20,714 bases of DNA, taken from Apostichopus leukothele. Lineage: Eukaryota > Echinodermata > Holothuroidea > Aspidochirotida > Stichopodidae. The stretch lies in NCBI GenBank assembly GCA_010014835.2, contig JAAAKB020168295.1, positions 1 through 20,714 of the forward strand. The letters run 5' to 3'. The translations under genes were made by a program, and so were the position numbers. Below are positions 11,367 through 20,515 of the stretch, piece after piece (position 1 is the stretch's first letter; each line of letters begins with the position of its first letter). The notes under the pieces were generated by a model. The model was not told the origin of the DNA. It was given only the letters and a program-made list of their open reading frames with translations, and made no database searches.

Positions 11367-11644
11367 CTGGAAAACAAACAAAGATTGTTTAGTCTCCAAT
11401 TAGCCCTGACTTTTAAACAATGAACAATAGTTTTTTATTCTTGGACTAGCGTAACAGTTTGGTGGTAGCAAGTGGAGAGCAACAAATGTAATTCGTTTGA
11501 GAAGATTTGTAAAAGGTGACCAGTTAAAGGACAACACTTTAATACTTTCAGGGGTTTGAAACTGATAGGAATTTTTAACTTTTCAATTGGACTTATTATA
11601 CAGACCATAGCATTCAGGTGAGACAGTTCTAGTATCATACATTA

Positions 11645-12175
11645 TAGAAGATCAAGAGACAACAGCATTTACAATGGGATATGGCTTGTATCAGCATCGA
11701 AGGCAATGCCTTTTGGGCTTATGAATGCACAGCCAACCTTTCACAGACTAATGGAGATGGTACTTAAAGCATTACAATAGAGTAAGTGCATAGATTGCTT
11801 GCATGATACTGTTCTTAGTAGAGATTTTGTCTACCACCTTTATTCTAATTTACACAAAATTCAACTTTCAATTCAGGTAAGTAGGATCAAAGTGTAACTG
11901 TCTAAAATGTCAACTGTTTCGGAAGGAAGTTTGCTTCTTGGATCACATGGTATCAGAAAGAAGAGTACAGCATGATAAAAAGATTATTTCAGTTATCCAA
12001 GAATGGAAGAGTCCATCAAGTTCAACTGACATATGTGCATCTATAGGGCTGTGTTCTTACTACAGTTGTTTTATTACGGGCTTTGCAACTATCTTCTTGT
12101 TCAAAAGTAGGAGACCATTTTGCTTCTAGTCCTGAGATAGTGGTAGCCGGATAACATTTTCATAAAGCCTACACA
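11645..12175 (+). mobile_element. Ty3/Gypsy retrotransposon fossil, reverse transcriptase piece
   Basis: This is a fossil fragment. On the plus strand, translated stretches follow the Ty3/Gypsy reverse transcriptase in order. First comes an AFTMGYGLY-like segment, then LMNAQPTFHRLME (the family's MNAPATFQRLM block), and later SVIQEWKSP with GLCSYYSCFITGFAT (the family's thumb/connection block before RNase H). The element is broken, with several disruptions, and only this piece of pol is clear. Gag, integrase and LTRs were not identified. It lies antisense to the host gene in an intron. Decay suggests an old insertion, though its age cannot be measured here. Confidence 0.85.
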
Positions 12176-12653
12176 AACTTGATTCTCAAAATACAATCTT
12201 TTTTATCATCTATTGACGGTTTTATTAAGGACTCATAGCTGCATCTGTAATGTTCTTTGCAGTTCTTTAAAAGATACAAAGTTTTTGGAGTTATTTAGTG
12301 GGGGTTTTCCATGTGTTGTACCTTTTATTCTGACCTGAGCCCCAAAAGAACTTTTCATGTCAGTGATAGGCTTCAAAGTTTTTAGCAAATGTTTTTTTAA
12401 TGTCACAAAGTAATTCTTGCATTGTTGGTAACTGCAGTGTTTTTAAGGTCTGAAAATGCGGTCTTTAACAAATTTTAATTGTGTAAAATGTTTCTTGGAT
12501 TCTCTCCCAGATTTTTTTCCAAGTACAAGACAGGTGTCAGGGGGTATGTTCAATTTCAATTGTGCTTACGCACTTGTGCAATACAACGCTCAATTAGTGA
12601 AGTTTGGCAAATTTGAATGTTGGTAGCCAATGGGCTTTTCAGCCATCAAGTTA

Positions 12654-12712
12654 TAGCCCATATACAGTAATAGGAGCACCCGGCAGCCGGTGCATAGGAT
12701 TTTTTCGAGTCC
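12654..12712 (+). repeat. Possible tRNA-derived SINE remnant
   Basis: The stretch has a D-arm-like AGCC..GGAGC followed by CACCCGGCAGCCGGTG, which forms a short hairpin. About 15 bases on, TTCGAGTCCTGCC resembles the end of a tRNA T-arm with B box. The spacing is roughly that of a tRNA with a shortened anticodon arm. The A-box match is poor, so it may be chance. Confidence 0.3.
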
Positions 12713-13769
12713 TGCCTTAATGTACAGATGAACCAAGAAGGGGTACTGTTCTTGCAGGATACAGAATGTCAAGATGCTTTCCATTATGTAAGAGTCAGTT
12801 GGTTAGCACACTTATGTTATCATTTCCCACTACAGTCACCTGTATGTATAATATACTGGTGCTTCCACTTTAGCTATTGATTGTGTAGTGGATTGTATAT
12901 AATTGGAACTACATAACTTTCAGGTCGTACATTTGAAAAGGTAAAAAACATTTATATGCCGATAGTCTGTCTATGCCAGATCTACTACTGTAATTCAGGA
13001 AGTTGAGATACTACTGATGGTTGGTTCACAGAGGTGCAAATGGCCTCAAATCCTCACAGATGATTCTAAACAGACGGATAGTCTGTTTGCTGTTAATGTC
13101 ATTGCTTTTGAAATTCCTCAATTACAAAGAGCAAATCATGTCAGCTTTACACTTGATCAAAGTTCATCCTTCTTGGTATAAAGGGAACATTAAGTCTGTG
13201 ATTTGAATTAGATTTTGTAACCTGTTTGTGGAAGTTGTTCATGACAATAAATCTCTACCACAATAGACTGATAATGATGGTAGGGTGATGATGGGAAAAT
13301 ACAGTACCTGTTTGTAGCCTCATTGCACAAACTTCAGAACTACGAAAGTAATTACTGTATTTATTTATAAAATTTGTTAGTGCGCTGACCAGTATTACAC
13401 CTGTTTCACTTTGGCTTAGTTGATTGTTGAAACCAAACTAAATGTAGAGCGATATGTTGAGTAAACCTGTTATCTAAGCTTCTTAGGGTATTACTGGAAA
13501 CTATTTTACATGTCATCCTTTGCTTTATCCCCTACTGAGCTGCAATAAGTAAATGGAACACAAACTGCTACCTTTTAATAATATGTAACAACACTTGAAA
13601 GTTATAATAAAAGTTGATAAACATTTTTTGCCTGTGTTTGGTCTGTTCTGGTCTGCTACAAAACTTCTATGACATCAACATGGTATATATTCAATCCAAA
13701 AGTAGCAATTTAACTAGGCTTGGGCAAGTTCAATTATAAAGAGGAAGTATTAAAAACTAAATAACTCAC

Positions 13770-13878
13770 TTATTTCTAGTTGTCTTTGAATTCTTCCCTT
13801 ACATCTTTCTCTGTAATCCGTCTGGGTGCTGTTATAATCAGTCATGACTTCAACAAACTTACGGGACAGAGTGGAATG
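13770..13878 (-). CDS. STX1A: Syntaxin-1 exon: Hc helix
   Basis: This 109-nt exon runs from phase 0 to phase 1. It starts [19 protein letters not shown], then [17 protein letters not shown], plus one base of the next codon, equivalent to human residues 120-156. It forms the third helix of the regulatory Habc bundle that packs against the SNARE helix in closed syntaxin and binds Munc18. Nearly every position matches human; the visible changes are conservative (for example SEYNATQS to TDYNSTQT). The acceptor is CACTTTCCAG. The donor is GTGAGT, the only one in the gene that is not GTAAGT. Confidence 0.98.
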
Positions 13879-16800
13879 CTGGAAAGTGGGAGATAAAATA
13901 CTTGCAAGGGTAAGAAAGAAGGTAATGATTACTTGAGAACAGAGCATCTGGCACTGTGCATTCGTGAGAGCTCCCAAGATGTGTATCTGGAAGCATTGCT
14001 CATTAGCATATATGCATTGTCTGCCAATACAGTAGCGCCCATTCAATATGTGAGCGCTTGTGAGGGTTCGACTATTTTACTATACATCCTTGATTACGTG
14101 ATTGGTGTACAGAAATACTTCTAAAAATATAACTGTTTATAATGGTAGCATAGTTTTATCAAAAATAACAAATGAAATTAACGAATAAACGAGGGAAGTA
14201 TAGTCTACCATCGTCCGAGGACTAGGGGGTGGGGGGATTTGTGTGTGTTTTTGTTCAGCAGATCACTAAGCCCAAAGAAATGTATTACTTAGCTAAAGAG
14301 CAAACTTGAAATGTCAAACTACACATTATTCATGGCCAATCACTCCCTGAGCACACTTTCAAGAGCCCTACTGCGCATTTTCAATTTATGTGTTAACCAC
14401 AACCACAGATGAGTTGTCCTTTGTCAGTTCTTCATATGTCATCAGTAGGCCAATGTTTTAACTACATGTGTCCTTTATCTACAGGGCCTTCATCCAATAA
14501 TGTGCACAAATAAAAATTTGCAAACCCAGGATTCTATGCAAACTGAGTTATGCAGCCCTCAGTTGGTGGCAATCCTATAGCTGTTTTTTTTAATTGGGTG
14601 TGCCAGTCAGAAGCCACAGTAAACTGGTTTGAGTCTTGTTCTAGCCATAAATTTCTTTGTTCTTTTCTACTGTTTAAAATTTCCCAACTGTCAGTTTTGC
14701 ATTATTAATTTACTCATATAAACTAGTCAGCTTAATATTATTTTCACATGTTCACTGCTTTAAATCATGTAGCAATACAGCATACAAGTGCTAAGGGCCT
14801 AAGTCCCATTATGTTGAGCACATTGTGGTTTTCAACTGGGGTTTCCAGTTCAAATGCATGGCCAATGAACTTGTTAGTAACATCTAGTAGTGCCAAATGC
14901 GTGGAAATTGTACCTGTGTAAACAATTTGCAAGGTACATACATGCAAGTTTGATAGAATCTCGGTAGGTTGCCATAAACACTTTGAAAGGTAGAACCTTG
15001 TCACTTTCAATTGATGAAAAGAAAATGAGCTTTTATACAATCATGTAAACAATGTATAGAGGCCTATGTGTGAATGAAATTTTGTGAAACTGGTAATTAA
15101 CTCATAAATCAGGTGGGATACCCTATAGAAAAGCGCGGGAAGATAGAGCGCATTCACAAATGGCTTAAAATACCTCAGCAAAAGTTTTGCAATAGAATTT
15201 ACAAGCAATATTTTATTATGCATATGAAATTTTACAGGCAATGCAAACTTTCCTAATACATAAAGTCGAACAAGTAATATATTACGAACGACGTGACTGA
15301 AGCTCTCGATTCATTAACACTTTAGCATCCTTCAAACACTCTTACTGGTTTGGAAATGCTTTGATATTTCATTACTGTGAATCACAACTATAGAAATCCC
15401 ATACAATACATGTGTAATCTTGAAATGACCCAGCCATATTAAAGAATTTGGATTTTGTTTCTTCAATTTAATCAATATAAATTTACCTACAGATTTCCCA
15501 TGTTGTTATTATTTAAATCTGAATTTTCTACCCTGATAGACAACTCGAGGGCCTTTTGAAGAATTTTCACATGGAGGGGGAAGTATACACACAAAATTGA
15601 CCCAAGTGATAACAGTATCGGAGGTGTATGAAGCTAGGCTATTTCTGGTGGGGGTGGGGTAGGGTTGGAGAAGGTACCAACAGTGCAGATAAATGTCTGG
15701 TTGGGAGGCCCCTAAAAGCTAGTGATCTTTGTTTTGTTTTCTGAAGAATCGACTGCAGAACCGAGGTTAGGGGGGAGGGGGGTTAAGATTAAAATTGGTG
15801 GAAAATACTGCTCCTCCCATGCACCACTGTGGCTGTCACACCATTCAGATATCCCTTATGAGAATTTCAAGCAAACAAAAATGTAAGAAAGCGGTATCAC
15901 TGAAATTTCCCCTTATCCCACATACCACAAGCTACCACTTCAGGATTTTTTTGCATTTCGATGCAAGTCAGCAATTCAACATTATTTAGTCAACGCGCAA
16001 TTTTAATTAGACCTAAAAATCCTTAGCATTCGGAGTAAACATGTTAGTATGTTTGTAAACAAGCATTACAAAAAAATAAATAAATAAAAAATGCCATTCT
16101 TCCTGCACTAACCTAAAAACCAAAATCAAAGAATTATTGAGTGCATTGCATCCATCTGCAAAAGGTTCGACAAGTTGCAAACATTTTCTTCTAAAAATAT
16201 CAAAAAAGGTGAAGACCTTTGGTGCTTTTGACAGAATGAATGGTAATTGAAGGTCAGGAATCTTTGATGGCTTTTGTGGATCAGTATGCAGCTTTGAGAT
16301 CCATTGTCAAGGCCACATGCCCTGTTCGAGTGGTGGAATGATCATGGATAATGTCTTCATACAAAATCTCTTTGACAAACCCTTGAGTGGTTTCGGATTC
16401 AAGATCGTCTCCAAGACTTGCCTTTCTTTTGCTGTCAAGAAAAAAGATAATTGGAAGAAGGGTCCCTCCTCTCACATCTTCCTAACAACCACACCCTTGT
16501 TCAGGAGTTCCTGGAATGTGGTGTTGGTAGAGGTCCAAGGGTACTGGGATGAGCTACCTTCCCCCTACCTCTACAGGCTGTGAGGTGAAGTCTATATGAA
16601 AACCCTCGGACACCACATCCAGAACCAATGAATTGGAACACAAAACTCTCCCCAGTTCATTATAAACTTGGCTGTCTCTTTGTAGGCAGTGACGTGGCAC
16701 CACCTATAGGCCTTTGCCTCGATTGAGGATCTGGATGGCTGGTCACATAAGTTCAGTCTAGTCCTGTCCTGCTGTTGGCTCATTAGGGTGGATACACATG

Positions 16801-17058
16801 CAAAGTATGACCATACACACACCATCACCAATGCATTCCTTTTGCCTTGGCAAGGAATCAAAAAGACATACTATTAACTTACTTCTCCTGAATTACTTCT
16901 TCTGAATTTCTCTGTCATCATTCAAAAAGTGTCTGTAACCTTTTGATTCTTTTTTATAAGCCTAGAATCATCATTGCACTTAAGTTTTGATTTCTGAGCC
17001 AATGGGTTTCTAAAGTTCATTTTTATGAATTAAACTCTAAACTTCCTGTGAGACTTAC
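13879..17058 (-). other. Syntaxin intron with DIRS-type fossil at its 5' end (3.2 kb)
   Basis: The intron holds the reverse transcriptase fossil at about 16200-16735 near the donor side. It also has G-rich patches near 15648-15672 and 15768-15785. Between about 13880 and 15600 I see only AT-rich sequence with short unrecognised open frames. Confidence 0.75.
16200..16735 (-). mobile_element. DIRS-type (tyrosine-recombinase) retroelement fossil, reverse transcriptase piece
   Basis: This is a fossil fragment in the same orientation as the host gene. Minus-strand translations show, in the order expected for DIRS-like pol, a WGEF..WFWMW segment resembling the pre-RT region, then a basic lysine-rich block. 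After these come YEDIIHDH, the catalytic-region motif LTMDLKAAY (family form KLDLKDAY) and an HKSHQRFLTF segment (family form HPSHQRFLRF). The piece is broken, with several disruptions. RNase H and the tyrosine recombinase were not found downstream. The DIRS assignment rests on remembered motif spacing; another retroelement clade is possible. The lower edge is 3.1 kb from the next host exon and the upper edge about 320 nt from the exon at 17059. Confidence 0.65.
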
Positions 17059-17132
17059 TTGAGTTTTTCTAATCCTGACATCAGCTGAGTTCATTTGCGA
17101 ACTTTCTTCTTGCTCTATGCTTTGCTCCATAA
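17059..17132 (-). CDS. STX1A: Syntaxin-1 exon: end of Hb to start of Hc
   Basis: This 74-nt exon begins with two bases that complete a Val codon with the previous exon and ends in phase 0. It reads MEQSIEQEESSQMNSADVRI and then RKTQ, equivalent to human residues 95-119 (SIEQSIEQEE...). It links the second and third helices of the Habc domain. The acceptor is CTCTTGACAG and the donor is GTAAGT. It is intact although repeats crowd both sides: an AT microsatellite starts about 48 nt upstream of its acceptor, SINEs and a gag-like fossil lie further upstream, and the reverse transcriptase fossil lies downstream. Confidence 0.96.
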
Positions 17133-17180
17133 CTGTCAAGAGAAGAATACCAAATAAAGGACTACATTAGTACTTTAAGA

Positions 17181-17243
17181 TATTATATACATATATGTAT
17201 ATATTTATATATATATATATGTATATATAAATATATATACATA
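17181..17243. repeat. AT/TATATG microsatellite
   Basis: This near-pure alternating AT run with ATATGTAT and ATACAT interruptions is largely self-complementary. It begins about 48 nt upstream of the acceptor of the exon at 17059-17132. Confidence 0.9.
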
Positions 17244-17284
17244 CCGGTTTATACCTTACCGGTTTCGAACCTTTGGACATACAA

Positions 17285-17407
17285 TCAGCGTCCATAGCCT
17301 AGTGGTTAGGGTGTCCGCGTACAGAGCGGAAGGCCCAGGTTCGAATCCCAGTGAAGGCTGGAAGTTTTGATGTTCTTGATTTTCCAACTCATTACGATTT
17401 TCGTTTA
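17285..17407 (+). repeat. tRNA-derived SINE, plus-strand copy
   Basis: The head is tRNA-like: an A box TAGCCTAGTGG at 17295-17305, a perfect 5-bp anticodon stem TCCGC/GCGGA around a 7-nt loop GTACAGA (17314-17330), and a B box GGTTCGAATCC at 17338-17348. A non-tRNA body follows (AGGCTGGAAGTTTT, then GATTTTCCAACTCATT) and leads into an AT repeat tail. The acceptor stem does not pair and the T-stem is imperfect, so this is a SINE rather than a working tRNA gene. The parent tRNA is not certain. Confidence 0.8.
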
Positions 17408-17462
17408 AATATATATACATATACATATAAAAATATATATATTTATATATATATATGTATAT
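17408..17462. repeat. AT microsatellite between the two SINEs
   Basis: This imperfect (AT)n/(ATAC)n run sits where the tails of the two oppositely oriented SINEs meet. Confidence 0.9.
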
Positions 17463-17489
17463 GAAATGGAGGTAAACGACGAAGGCAAA

Positions 17490-17640
17490 TGAATATATAT
17501 ATTTGAAATTGCAATGATTTGGAAAATCCAGCACAGTGAAAAAACTTCCAGCCTCCACCGGGATTCGAACCCGGGCCTCCTGCTTTATATACATATTTCA
17601 AGCCGACATTTGTGGCTCTGTTGACATCCCTTAACGCCTT
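17490..17640 (-). repeat. tRNA-derived SINE, minus-strand copy
   Basis: On the minus strand it carries a B box GGTTCGAATCC (complement of 17561-17571) inside a perfect T-arm, CCGGG-TTCGAAT-CCCGG. The same body follows as in the plus-strand copy (AGGCTGGAAGTTTT and GATTTTCCAA.TCATT). Over 37 nt (17541-17577 against the complement of 17332-17368) the copies differ at three sites. The A-box half is not convincing, so the head may be truncated or rearranged and the right boundary is approximate. Confidence 0.7.
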
Positions 17641-17649
17641 ATTGGACCT

Positions 17650-18935
17650 GTGAGCCAATGTGTCAGTGAAACCCCAACAGCTCTAAGTTTTTCTCTGGCA
17701 GATTCTGGAACCATTGGTGGACAGAATCAAGTCCGGAAATTTCTTCCACTCTGAAACTAGGTGAGGATCCCTTTGGAAGGTGGGCCAAGGTTAGGCTTGT
17801 GTGGTGAGGCGGAAACAGACTTCGCATTCCGCGTCTACCGGGATCACAATTGGTAAGGTTTCTTGGAAGCATTGAGGTCCAGCCGTGAGCCTTTCTCCTC
17901 AGGTACCATCGGTAGGGTTGGTTCAGGGAATCCAAGAACACTTCTGACTATCTGAACCACTCTGTCGAAGGCCTCAATTTTAATATCCATGCCCGTGAGT
18001 GAGATGTCGGAGTCCTCTGACTCAATTTATTTGTCTCCTTCAAGAGAACTGCTCTGAGAGTAAAATCCTTCCGGCCCTATCGGGTGTCCAATGCTGAGAG
18101 GACTTCTAGTTCTCCCAATGGTAGCTCTTGTGAGCTCTGTGGTTCTGAAGCTGTACCAGGACCCGATTTGTCAGGGTTAGGCTTGTCTCTTTGACCGATT
18201 GAAGGGACAAGCCGATGAATCAGACGAGGCAGACAATGAAGAAGAGTGACTTCTTTTCTTTCCCTTCTAACAGCTCTATTTTTGGCTGTGAAATCAGGCT
18301 GTCTGACTCGAACAATTCAGTTGAGGCCGTTTGTAAATTGGGCCAGACAAACATGGAAGGAGGCTTCCTCTGAAACAGCTTGGTCCCCATCGGGGATTTC
18401 CTCAGCTTCCCGGCCAGGACAGGTTTCCTGATCTGAACCTTCATGTGAGACACTAACCGAGACGTCATCCTGACTTTTCAGCTCACTGGTTACCTGGCTC
18501 TCCGATCCTCTGGTTACCCAACACAATGTGGGGTCTGTGGCGACTGACTAGCCGCCGTAAGTGGGAAGCAATAGCTCCGGCTTCAGACAACCCCCGGTTC
18601 ATTCTGCACAAAAGCACAACAGGCTCTCCACTCTCTTTCCGACTCAATTCTCTGGGTCAGTCCCTTCCTGGCTCTTACAGCTGCTTGCTCCCTTGCTGGT
18701 GGTTGGTTTGGTTTTTCCATTGCTTTGGTCTTGGACTATTCTTTCCCTGCTTGGAGGGCTAGGAAGTTTCCTGGGTCCAAGCTTGTGCTGACTTCCTGTT
18801 GTCTGGGGGTCCAGTCGACGCAGATCTAACAAATCGCCTTATCCGAACAGGTGCCGCACTGGGGGCACTTTCCGCACTTGTCCCAATCATTTTGAAGGCC
18901 TAAACTGGTGGCAATTGGTACAGGTATTCATCTGA
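17650..18935 (-). mobile_element. Retroelement gag-like ORF fossil, probably DIRS-type
   Basis: This fossil is in the same orientation as the reverse transcriptase piece at 16200-16735. It is a GC-richer block with several mid-length minus-strand open frames and no host-gene similarity. Its start (about 18830-18931) is cysteine-rich, with a CGKCPQCGTC cluster like a zinc-binding site. Farther on there are Ser/Glu/Asp-rich stretches, and near the end a basic and Pro-rich part with PSFRVEEISGLDSVHQWF, the style of the first ORF of DIRS-like elements. It is broken, with several disruptions. No terminal repeat was identified, though 18936-19040 could be element leader sequence. The gag identity is inferred from composition and position, not from a firm motif. 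Confidence 0.45.
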
Positions 18936-19058
18936 AAGACTATCAAGGATATTTAAAACAATAAGCCTGTTCCGGCTCCAACAGAGAGGAAGCGAATCCT
19001 GGGGAGGAAAACTAACCTATAGTGTGAGTTAAAAGAGAGAATTCCGAACCAAGAACTT

Positions 19059-19122
19059 TTTTATTTTATATCATTATTTTTTAAATTTATTATTATATTT
19101 TATTTATATCATTATTATTAGG
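19059..19122. repeat. AT-rich low-complexity block
   Basis: This run of T, TTA and TATATCATTATT units contains a near-duplicate of TTTATATCATTATT. It sits at the outer edge of the gag-like fossil region. Confidence 0.75.
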
Positions 19123-20151
19123 AAGTCTGAGGATTGACCTAGGAAAACAAAATAATTTCCTCACAAGGTCTTACGAAACACTGATCCTACATCCTTAGCT
19201 TGATCAACTTACAACAAGCCCATATATAAGTATGGGAAATAGTGTTAGTGTATGGAGATGAAACAAAAGAACAAGAAAAGAAGTAAATAACTTTGGCTAA
19301 AAAGTCAATCCCAAAAAACACTGCTCAAAAATAATGAAGTTGGTAGCCATGTAGAAGATGAATAACAATTCCCCCATGTCAAAATCTAACGTTATCGATA
19401 CAATCAAAATTTGACCCATTTTTGGGATAACTTTCCATACGAATAGTCAAATGAGGAAGGAGGAGTCAGGGACTGGATGGTAGCCACATCCCCTGTTTAA
19501 AGACTTATTAGAGAATAATGCATATATAAGGGAAGTAAGTGCGTGTTATAAATTACAAGGTTTTATACTGACATTTGTGGAGCTCAAATGACCATTAAAC
19601 TTCATAGAAAATAAAAGGACTTTGTACATATTAAGCTGGATCCACATACCAAGTACTTCAAAGTCCTGAAGTTCAAACACCATTCTCCGTCATATATGGT
19701 AATATAGATTTTTATTTAAAAGTAGAACATGAAAAGTTCCCACATGTATAGCATAAGCAAAGGGTCAACCATTTTACACATTTAATTCCCATTACGACTG
19801 TATGTTCTCAATGTTCAGCTTACAATTTAAACTGGCACCATGAAACTGCCAAAACAACCTTTCATCACATCTATGACTTATTAGCCATTAGCCTGGTTAG
19901 GAGGGTAACTGGAAGGGTCTTTTATTGCAGCCATTTCCTTTTTAAGGCATACATTATCATCATAGTGTTCTTTTTAAATCCACTCATACACACCCATTTA
20001 TCATGAATTCATGATTGCCATATAAAATATGAGCAAACCGTACTAGTTGGTGTCTTTGAAACAAACATCGCAAGTCGTGGACATTGACCATTTACTTGTC
20101 AAAACGATATAGCACTTTGAAAATGAACTGTTTGATGCTGAAGATACTTAC

Positions 20152-20226
20152 CCTTTAATTTCCCCCGAACTTTATTGGCAGTCTTCTTGATGACATCCAT
20201 CAGATCCTCTAGTTCTCCTTTCATTT
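20152..20226 (-). CDS. STX1A: Syntaxin-1 exon: Hb helix (first exon visible)
   Basis: This 75-nt exon begins with the last two bases (AA) of a split codon and ends with one base of the next. It reads [20 protein letters not shown] and then GKLK, aligning with human residues 71-94 ([24 protein letters not shown]). This is the second helix of the regulatory Habc domain. The acceptor is TTATCCTTAG and the donor is GTAAGTATC. The KKTANKVR core is fully conserved. The next upstream exon, which would cover the end of Ha and the ASPNPDE-type loop, is not in the remaining 490 nt and must lie beyond the window. Confidence 0.97.
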
Positions 20227-20515
20227 CTAAGGATAAAGTAATAACCTATTTAGATTTTCCAGTCCATGATTCTAGAAATTATTGACATGACACCACAAGA
20301 AAGATTCTTGTTTAAAACTTTTGATTTCAATGAAAAGAGAAAGGTATTAAACATTTTCACTGAAATGGCAAACAATTGCTTTTTAACTTAGCAGAACACA
20401 TATCCTTGCTCCACCTTGATGCTGCAAAGATGCTTCTGCATTTATGAAGAAGGCAAGTTAAAGCTAGAAATGGAACAAGGAGAACTGATAACTATAATAA
20501 GTTGTATGTATCAAA

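Larger units (their letters stand above)
11367..13769 (-). other. Syntaxin intron carrying Ty3/Gypsy fossil (2.4 kb)
   Basis: The intron has a GTGAGT donor and a TTTTCCAG acceptor. It holds the Ty3/Gypsy fossil on the opposite strand (about 11645-12175, with possible faint traces of the same element to about 13000) and a tRNA-like remnant near 12654-12712. The rest shows no gene. Confidence 0.75.
17133..20151 (-). other. Syntaxin intron rich in mobile-element remains (3.0 kb)
   Basis: From the acceptor side it holds AT microsatellites and two SINEs (17181-17640), the gag-like fossil (about 17650-18935) and an AT-rich block (19059-19122). The roughly 1 kb from 19140 to 20145 has no recognisable feature. 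GC content is visibly higher over 17600-19020 than in the rest of the window. Confidence 0.8.
3352..20226 (-). other. STX1A: Syntaxin-1 gene, 3' seven coding exons (5' exons outside window)
   Basis: This is the span of the syntaxin-1 gene as seen here. Syntaxin-1 is the plasma-membrane Qa-SNARE that pairs with SNAP-25 and synaptobrevin to drive synaptic vesicle fusion and is held by Munc18. Seven exons join in frame with GT..AG introns. Five donors read GTAAGT and one GTGAGT. The joined exons give 218 codons after a split codon, matching human STX1A residues 71-288 from memory with no gap. The order is end of Hb helix, Hc helix, linker, SNARE motif, membrane anchor. The first exons (start codon, N-peptide, Ha and start of Hb) must lie beyond 20714. 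The introns range from 441 nt to 4.3 kb. The family assignment is very secure. The vertebrate paralog name (1A or 1B) is only a convenience, because invertebrates usually have one syntaxin-1. Confidence 0.97.

Noticed and set aside
12940-13206. Possible continuation of the Ty3/Gypsy fossil (a YADSLS-like string near 12955 and a 61-codon plus-strand frame)
   Set aside because: The motif is too short and the spacing from the reverse transcriptase piece is too long to support extending the element that far.
15640-15790. G-rich patches considered as quadruplexes
   Set aside because: The patch near 15648 has only three runs of three or more Gs and the one near 15768 only two, so neither meets the usual four-tract pattern.
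16317-16583. Plus-strand 88-codon open frame
   Set aside because: It lies opposite the reverse transcriptase fossil and reads as its antisense shadow.
17261-17271. GGTTCGAAACC on the minus strand, a perfect B-box match
   Set aside because: No T-stem, anticodon arm or A box lies at the right distance, so it is probably chance or a scrap of the neighbouring SINE.
17256-17594. Minus-strand 112-codon open frame, the longest in the window
   Set aside because: It runs through a microsatellite and both SINEs. Its Ile/Tyr repeats and GFEPG-type string are typical of translated AT repeats and SINE T-arms.
18526-18791. Plus-strand open frames of 76-78 codons with a hydrophobic, Trp/Leu-rich end
   Set aside because: They are antisense to the gag-like fossil. 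The composition comes from the complementary strand, not from a membrane protein.
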